NCBI GenBank assembly: GCA_025602905.1
Contig: JAHLKI010000005.1
Location: 806,001-870,000 of the forward strand
Direction: 5' to 3'
Length of the DNA stretch: 64,000 bases
Origin: Phlyctochytrium arcticum
Taxonomy: Eukaryota > Chytridiomycota > Chytridiomycetes > Chytridiales > Chytridiaceae
Position numbers and translations under genes: made by a program. Position 1 is the stretch's first letter. Each line of letters begins with the position of its first letter. The notes under the pieces were generated by a model. That model saw only the letters and a program-made list of their open reading frames with translations, had not been told where the DNA came from and ran no database searches. Positions 57,892 through 64,000 of the stretch are shown piece by piece.

Positions 57892-59506
57892 TCAACCAAA
57901 GTGGATATTTGAAGCTCCACCGGGTGGAGCATGAAGTTTGACACTCACACGTTTCCCAGTGACAGGATTCATGCCTCCGGACGTACTCCCCGATCGAGCT
58001 CTAGGAGTCGGAGGCGACCCACCCCGTGCCTTCTTCTCAGCCACCATAGCCGCCGTAGATTTCGACGTGGAACTGGCTTCCGTCGAAAAATCCCCGCCCT
58101 TCGATGCATCCTGAAACAAAATGGAACCACGGTCTCGTTGGGCATACGAGTTGCGTGCCGTGACCATATCGGCTGCGACACGCGGATCAATGTCTTCAAG
58201 CGCCGATTTGGGAGTTTGGGATGCGGTGCGTTGTTGACCGGGTTCAGCGCGGTACACGGGTTCAGTTGTCCCATCCGATAAACTAAAACTGGAGACTCCA
58301 CCGGGGGGAGCATGTAATCGCACACTTTGGCGGTTTCCTGTCACGGGGTTGGCCGTGTTGGCTACATTCGCGTTAGCACTCTGATCGTAGTCCATAACGG
58401 GGCGTTGACGCGCTGGGCTGACTTCACCCGTAATGGGGTTAGTGCTGGGCCGATGGCGGGGGTGAGCAGGCGGATCGGCAGCTTCAACCGGTTTACCACG
58501 ACCAATGGGACGTTCATCCTCGATATAATTATTGCGGTTGTTGTTTTGGGAGGGGCGACGTTGTTGCTGTTGCTGTTGCTGGATGGGTCGTTCATTTTCT
58601 TCGTATTGACGGTTAGACTGGGATTGACGACGAATGGGGCGGTCATCTTCCTGATTGTTTTGGTTCTGGTTTTGGTAGGTGGACTGGGAGTTGTTCCGAC
58701 CAATGGGACGGTCATCGTCTTCAATGTAATTACGGTTACGACCCCCAGATCGGTCATTTTGCTGATGCTGTTGCTGTTGCTGGTACTGTTGCTGCTGCTG
58801 CTGTCCACGACCACCACCACCAACCTCCTGCTCCCCATCCACTTCAGGCTCCGCAATCCTCACCGTCTGTTTCGGCCTCTGTTGTCCACTAACCCGTTCC
58901 TCCTCCTCCCCACCTCCAAGCACCTCAAACGCAGCCTCAACAACCTTGCCTACCTCATGCCCCGCAACCACAATCGCAATCTCATTGGCGCCTTTACCGC
59001 GCACCGTCTGCGGGAGTAACCCCGCCTGACGGAGTAAACTGGCATGGTCCCAGTAGACGCGCTGACTCGCCAATTTATCGTCCCGGAAACTGGAAATGGT
59101 GACCATCGGGAGAATCAGGGTTCGCCCCGTGTCTTTGATTCCGGGGAGGAGGTATTCGAGAGTCTTTTCATGGCGGATCGTCAGGATAGCTTCTTCAATC
59201 TAACCAAAAAATCTAATGAGTTTTCCAGAACGCGTAAAAAAAGAAAGAAATGTAATGTACACATACCGCATCCCGCTCCCCACAAACGGTATTCAGGATC
59301 TTATACTCCTCAACGCAATAAAACCCGCTGCGAAGCTGATCCAACAACCCCTCAATTTCGCGGTGACCGCGGTAGATGACTCCAGTGGGAACATAGCTGA
59401 TCACGCAGTCGGCGTGGAAGCGCGCGGGGACGGCTTTGGGTGGAGCGCCCCGGGTCCGGCGTTGGGTTTGCCAGAGTTGGGCGACAATGTTGGTTGCTTC
59501 TGACAT
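57892..59506 (-). CDS. NTF2-like domain protein with repeats and SPIRAL1/Jupiter-type tail motifs
   Basis: Exons 59506-59267 and 59199-57892 give 515 residues. The first ~150 residues look like an NTF2/SnoaL-like fold (MSEATNIVAQLW, ARFHADCVISYVPTGVIYRG, TLEYLLPGIKDTG, RVYWDHASLLRQAGLLP). A Gln-rich region follows with four copies of a motif of the type YIEDDDRPIGR (YIEDDDRPIGR, QEDDRPIRR, YEENERPIQQ, YIEDERPIGR). The tail has two copies of NPVTGxRxSVxLHAPPGGxS, the last ending SNIHFG at the very C-terminus. PPGGxS...FG is the motif of plant SPIRAL1 and animal Jupiter/JPT microtubule proteins. A microtubule or spindle role is inference from that motif; the NTF2-like part may bind a ligand or partner. 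Confidence 0.75.
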
Positions 59507-59818
59507 GGTTTTTTTTTGCAAAAGGTTGTTTCAATTCCAGTTGGACGAAGGTGGGAAACGCGCTCTCCTTCCTGCGCGAGGTTGCCGAAAGCAAGGGGCA
59601 GAACTTGCATGGCTGCGCCGCGAAACCCCAGTGGATGACGGCAAATTTCGAATGGAAGGACAACAAAATGTATGTAGAATACAAAAAGAAAATGCATAAA
59701 TATAATAGGAATGGGTGGTAGAGAGAGAGAGAGAGAGAGAGGGGAGCTACAGGTCTGGGGGTGGTAAAAAGGAAATGGAAAATGATATATATACAAATCT
59801 AAGAGAAAACCGGGTTTT

Positions 59819-61060
59819 TTACGCCTTGTTAATAGCAGATTTGGCGGCTTCAACCGCCTTCTTCTCACCCTCCAAGACACGGCTAAAGAAGGGAATGAGT
59901 TGCTGAGCAACCGTGAAACTGAAGATGAGCTTGGGGCCCACGACCAGGATCTTTGGTGTTAGTCCCTAAAAGTGATACAAGAGTTAGATTTTGGGGGGAA
60001 TGGTGATATGTAGGATTTTTGTTTTACCTTGAAGAAGGAGTGGAAGCCTTCCTTTGCGACCATGTTCTTGACAATGGTCCAGCCACCTTGAGCTTGATCG
60101 GCTGAGCGAGCTTGAATACGGGTTTTGATGACATCGAGCTGCATAAAAAAGATTTTAGACGTTGTATGAGGAGAGGGGAGTAGGAAGAAGAGTGGAACGT
60201 ACGGGAGCAGAAATGGTAATACTGGCAACGGCACCAGCAATCGATGACACAAAGTTTTGGAAAAAGGTGGCTTTACCATAATCCTCCAATTTAAACAAGT
60301 GTTCCTTGGTCATAGCCGAAGCTCCAAACAGGGCAAACGACCCGGGAGCATTTCGGGCCGCCGTCCACGTGGCACCCCGGTACAATCCCCACCCCTCCGA
60401 CTTTACAATCTGGAGCACACTCTGACCAGCATAGTTGCTCGCGTTGGTTTGCATCTTGATTTTCAGAGCGTCCAAGGGTAAAAGCACGATTTCACCAATA
60501 CCGACGAGGGAGCCGGCTGTAGCGTGCATCATGGTTTTGGCGTGGCGGTCCCCAAAGACGGTGTTGAAAGTTTCTTTGTGGTGTTTGGTGAGGTAGTCGT
60601 TGACGTAGGGTTGTCCACCGAATTTGTAGACTCGCTGCATGATTTTGTAACCGGCGGCAAAGCCCAGACCCGGGAAGAGCGAAAAGTACTTTGCCAGAGG
60701 ACCCTTGGCCGCCGCATCCTAAATTTCCCTTCATCAGTATTTTTTTTTCGCTTCAAACCTGTCAATCATTGCATTTGTTTACCTTGAAAATAACTTGACC
60801 CAAAGCTCCGTATCCAGCCGACAAGGGTTGACCCGGCTTAAACACCTAATACCACAAACCCCATCAGTAAGACATACCAACACACGTTTCAACAATGCAA
60901 AGAAAACGTTTACCTGCTTCTGGTTATTCATGAGCCGCTTGGCAACCGTATCGACCGGGTGGAATCCGAGCAATTCGAGGACACCGGCCGAACCAGCACC
61001 CAAGAGCCGGGCGGTACCGGAATCCTTACGGCCGTTGGAGGATACAGGGGCAGCAACCAT
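59819..61060 (-). CDS. GGC1: Mitochondrial GTP/GDP carrier
   Basis: Inner-membrane carrier exchanging mitochondrial GDP for cytosolic GTP, linked in yeast to iron balance. Exons on the minus strand: 61060-60914, 60845-60783, 60718-60203, 60138-60028, 59965-59819; 327 residues. The carrier signatures are FHPVDTVAKRL, LLPLDALKIKMQ and APLDVIKTRIQ. GGC1-specific stretches are GTARLLGAGSAG, YKIMQRVYKFGGQPYVNDYL, GSLVGIGEIVLLPLDALK, TAARNAPGSFALFG and KGLTPKILVVGPKLIFSF. All junctions keep phase. It is divergent from THR1 across a 961-bp spacer. Confidence 0.93.
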
Positions 61061-62021
61061 ATCTTGTGTTTTGTCGTTGGGGAGTGGAGTATAGGTGCTG
61101 GGAAAGGAAGATTGCTGGGCCGGCTGGCAAAATTTGGGATAGGCGATTGACATCTCTCCAAATCGTGTGGTTTGTTGCCATGGCGCATGTCGGAGCCGGC
61201 TTACGTTATGGAGGATCGGATCGGAACGATTCGGAGCAATTCGGAAGGAACATTCATATTCCCCAAGTACATTTTCTCACGAGGCTCTCTCCTCGGCGAG
61301 GCTCACGAGGACCACGAGGACTCCGATATGCAACTTGGGCTAACTTGAGGGGATCCTCTGGGACCCTGGGGGGGGGGGGGGGGGGGGGGGGGGGGACCCA
61401 ACCGAAAGTGGCTACCGTTAGAGGGCTCTGCACAGCGCTCAAAGATCATCTCAATTCAACAAGTGACACCTATAGAAAAATGAACGATACACTTATGCTG
61501 GTCATCCCACACACACAGAATTATTCGAGTATCAAATCTCAATGATTTCTGCTGACACCAAGATAATGTTTATAACTGGGAGTCAAACATCATACAAGGA
61601 GAATGATGTTGCCGGAAGAAGAGATGTCGACAAGAAAGGGGCGGCATGCAAAAGGACTTTTGTTCTTGTCTATTATAGAATATGACCATAGTTTGAAAAA
61701 GATGATGGTCAGGTCCAGGGGATGCCTTGCTGGCAAAGATACCACTTCCCTAAAATAAAAATCGTCCGTGTCGTCGGGGGGGGGGGGGGGGGGGGGGTTG
61801 GGGGGGACAAACATCTCCTTTGAAACTCTTGGGCCTGGTTTATTCCTGGGATATGGGAGGTCCGAGACTCCGAGGTGGGAAAATCCACGGACACGCCATC
61901 AACGCACCAAACCATCTTATCTGATCGTCATGGCAACCCTAAATGAGATGCGGAGACCGATGCATCAAACGGCCAACTCCAAAACTCTCTCTCATTCAAC
62001 CATCCCGTTCCACCTACCAGA
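61061..62021. other. Divergent spacer GGC1-THR1 with two long G runs
   Basis: Contains uninterrupted plus-strand G runs of about 28 nt (61368-61395) and 22 nt (61776-61797), the second followed by TTGGGGGGG. No gene is supported; frames across the runs are artefacts. The region must hold both promoters. Confidence 0.6.
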
Positions 62022-63200
62022 ATGCCACGAAAACTGCATATCCGCGTACCCTCCTCAACCTCCAACATCGGGCCCGGATTCGACGTCCTGGGTGCTACGC
62101 TCTCGATCTACCTAACACTCACCGCAACCGTCTACACCGATGATGACCGCGAGACGGTATTAACCTACTCGGGCGACAAACCGGCCACGGTCCCCCTAAC
62201 TCTCTCCGAAAACCTGATTACCCGAACCGCAAGTTACATGGCCGCAGCCCACAACAAGCGTCTCCCGCCCATGGACTTGCATATCGATAACCCGATCCCG
62301 TTAGGTAGAGGGCTGGGATCCTCGGGTGCAGCGGTCGTTGCTGGAGTCATATTGGGAGATTTGGCCTGTGGGTTGGACTTGTCACGCGAAGAACTGCTGG
62401 ATTATTGTTTGGTGATTGAGGGGCATCCGGATAATGTGACTGCATCGCTGATGGGCGGCTTTTGTGCGAGTTATTTGGCGGTCGGGATTGAAGGTGAACA
62501 TGCCGAGTATTTGGAATTGGAAAAGAGTGGGCGGTTGATGGAGATTGCTGCGGGTGTTGTTCCGAATGGTGAGACGACGACGACGACGACGACTACGGCA
62601 ACGAAGGGTGAAGATGGGATTACGAGGTCAAGTACGGGATTGCCGATCCCGCCCATCAAACATTTAGGACATTATGTCCGCTTACCTTTACATTCGGGGA
62701 TAAGAGCCACCGTCGTCGTGCCCGATTTCGAATTATCGACCAAATTGGCGAGAAGTGTTCTGCCGACCCACTATTCACGCGCCGATGTCGTGTTTAACCT
62801 GCAGCGATTGGCCGTTCTCACCACCGCACTCTCTTCTTCGTCAGGGACCACCAGTACTGAACCATCCCCCGATTTGATTTATAAAGCCATGCAAGACCGC
62901 CTTCATCAACATTACCGACAACATCTTGTCCCCGGTCTTCCCTCTATTCTCGCCCTCAATCCGGCCGATACACCCGGCCTGCTCGGCATCTGTGTCAGCG
63001 GGGCGGGTCCCACCGTGCTGGCCCTTGTAGCATCTACCCCCGACGAGAACGTAACAGCCGTCGCGGAACGGGTCGGGACGAAAATCAAGGGGATTTGGGC
63101 CGGTGTACAGGGACCCGATGGACTACCCATCACTAGTCGCTCCATGTTGTTGGATGTCCTCCAGACCGGTGCGATATGGCAGGTCGATGAAGACTGTTGA
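62022..63200 (+). CDS. THR1: Homoserine kinase
   Basis: Phosphorylates homoserine for threonine synthesis. Single exon, 392 residues, GHMP kinase family. It starts MPRKLHIRVPSSTSNIGPGF. The phosphate loop PLGRGLGSSGAAVVAG, the segment VIEGHPDNVTASLMGG and the C-terminal GICVSGAGPTVLAL are all in place. It is somewhat longer than the yeast enzyme (357), mainly from two loops. One carries a run of eight Thr coded by ACG/ACT repeats (62571-62597), the other a Ser/Thr run (ALSSSSGTTSTEPSPD). Both fall where family members vary, so activity should be kept. Confidence 0.95.
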   Translation: MPRKLHIRVPSSTSNIGPGFDVLGATLSIYLTLTATVYTDDDRETVLTYSGDKPATVPLTLSENLITRTASYMAAAHNKRLPPMDLHIDNPIPLGRGLGSSGAAVVAGVILGDLACGLDLSREELLDYCLVIEGHPDNVTASLMGGFCASYLAVGIEGEHAEYLELEKSGRLMEIAAGVVPNGETTTTTTTTATKGEDGITRSSTGLPIPPIKHLGHYVRLPLHSGIRATVVVPDFELSTKLARSVLPTHYSRADVVFNLQRLAVLTTALSSSSGTTSTEPSPDLIYKAMQDRLHQHYRQHLVPGLPSILALNPADTPGLLGICVSGAGPTVLALVASTPDENVTAVAERVGTKIKGIWAGVQGPDGLPITSRSMLLDVLQTGAIWQVDEDC

Positions 63201-63621
63201 AAACTCTTGACTTGTATATATTTACTGTGTTTGTAATTAATTTATCAAAAGTCCCCTAAACTATCTAACTCCACACGACCTCTCATATTTAGTCCTGGTA
63301 TAACACATTGCTGCTTCCCCCATCCATCCGCTCACGAAACCAATCGAGTCTTGTAAGAAGTAAACGCATGCTCCTCCCCCTCGCTACGCTCGGGGTCGTC
63401 GTATTGTTGCACCGTCAAAATCATCCGCGCCCATCCATTTTTCCTTTGGAAAAATGTCTGGGCCAAGAAATGCCTCGCTTCGCTCGGCGCCCTCCTCGCT
63501 ATAGCTCGCATTTGATTTTGCTTCGCAAAATCATTCGCCCCTCGCTGCGCTCGGGCTCATTCCGCGCCCATCCATTTTTCCTCGCCGCCCTCGCTTCGCT
63601 CGGGCTCGGAAAAATGACTCT
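63201..63621. other. Spacer with a cluster of short GC hairpins
   Basis: Between 63378 and 63612 the word CCTCGCTnCGCTCGG and variants occur five times (for example at about 63380, 63478, 63541 and 63590), mixed with TTTTGCTTCGCAAAA (a perfect 6-bp stem) and CCATTTTTC/GGAAAAATG pairs. THR1 and the phosphatase converge here, so the hairpins lie at or near both 3' ends. Confidence 0.55.
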
Positions 63622-64000
63622 CTACGCCATTCCCAAACTCTCGAGCAAGCCCTCGGAACAGCGGACAACCTGCCTATAATTCTTTTCAAAGCCCTCGGGT
63701 CCACCATAGTAAGGATCCTTGATAATCAGATCCTTCTCCCGGTCATACTCTCCAAACAGTTTCAAAGTAACGGTAGTAGCAGCATGCCTAGGTCTAACTT
63801 GTTCAAGATCAGCCAAATTCTCACGGTCCATGCAGAGGATATGGGTAAACGAGTCCCAATGGGAAACCTGAATTTGCTGAGCAGCGTGGGAGACGGGGAT
63901 AGAGTGGGAGTTGCAAGTAGAAACGGAGCGGGGGTCGGGTGCGTTGCCGACATGATAGGCGGCGGTCCCGGCACTATCGATGGTGCCGAAACGGTCTCGA
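63622..64000 (-). CDS. Low-molecular-weight protein tyrosine phosphatase, 5' partial
   Basis: Cytosolic cysteine phosphatase of the Ltp1/ACP1 family. The window holds the C-terminal ~126 residues: IDSAGTAAYHVGNAPDPRS, THILCMDRENLADLEQVRP and KDPYYGGPEGFEKNYRQVVR. The Asp of DPYYGG is the general acid of this family. The N-terminal C-x5-R nucleophile loop lies beyond the window edge, so activity cannot be judged. No intron is seen in this part. Confidence 0.9.
   Translation of the reverse strand, partial: RDRFGTIDSAGTAAYHVGNAPDPRSVSTCNSHSIPVSHAAQQIQVSHWDSFTHILCMDRENLADLEQVRPRHAATTVTLKLFGEYDREKDLIIKDPYYGGPEGFEKNYRQVVRCSEGLLESLGMA

Noticed and set aside
58327..59019. 230-codon plus-strand frame
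   Set aside because: Antisense shadow of the Gln/RPI repeat region of the NTF2-like gene; its Leu/Val runs are the complement of Gln/Asn codons.

Overview
The window looks like nuclear DNA of a filamentous fungus. Genes carry short introns (about 42-75 nt) with GT...AG ends, most have their own promoter, and intergenic spacers run to several kb. The set of a gephyrin-type molybdenum cofactor gene, a SANT plus JAMM deubiquitinase of the MYSM1 type, secreted subtilases and GCR1_C proteins fits an early-diverging lineage such as Mortierellomycotina or Mucoromycotina. That placement is inference from gene content, not a database result.

Layout. 1-5.4 kb: a 5'-truncated copper radical oxidase (glyoxal/galactose oxidase family), a fused MogA-MoeA enzyme, and an SFM1-type SPOUT methyltransferase. 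5.4-10.5 kb: two head-to-tail secreted subtilases on the minus strand inside a duplicated segment of about 1.9 kb. 10.77-10.93 kb: a complete 158-bp MITE with 46-bp perfect inverted ends and a 9-bp target duplication. 12-15.2 kb: the SANT/JAMM deubiquitinase. 15.2-28.7 kb: mostly spacer, with a small two-exon gene, a single-pass membrane protein, a glutamine-rich protein and one hypothetical protein.

28.7-41.3 kb: five copies (four plus, one minus) of a repeat of about 2.2-2.7 kb. Each codes for a basic N-terminal arm, a helical domain like the DNA-binding half of Crypton-type tyrosine recombinases, a predicted coiled coil and, intact only in copy 5, a GCR1_C DNA-binding domain. No recombinase catalytic motif is visible. 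42.8-52.4 kb: four more subtilases and a relic of a fifth. One full-length copy has lost its catalytic serine.

52.7-64 kb is ordinary housekeeping: a PUS1-like protein whose catalytic aspartate motif is gone, a C9orf85-type zinc protein divergent from TRM9, an NTF2-like protein with SPIRAL1/Jupiter-type tail motifs, mitochondrial carrier GGC1, homoserine kinase THR1, and the 3' end of a low-molecular-weight tyrosine phosphatase.

The most unusual items are the Crypton-derived gene array, the two predicted pseudoenzymes (subtilase 6 and the PUS1-like protein), the MITE, and a 10-bp palindrome (TACTCGAGTA) present six times, always between genes.
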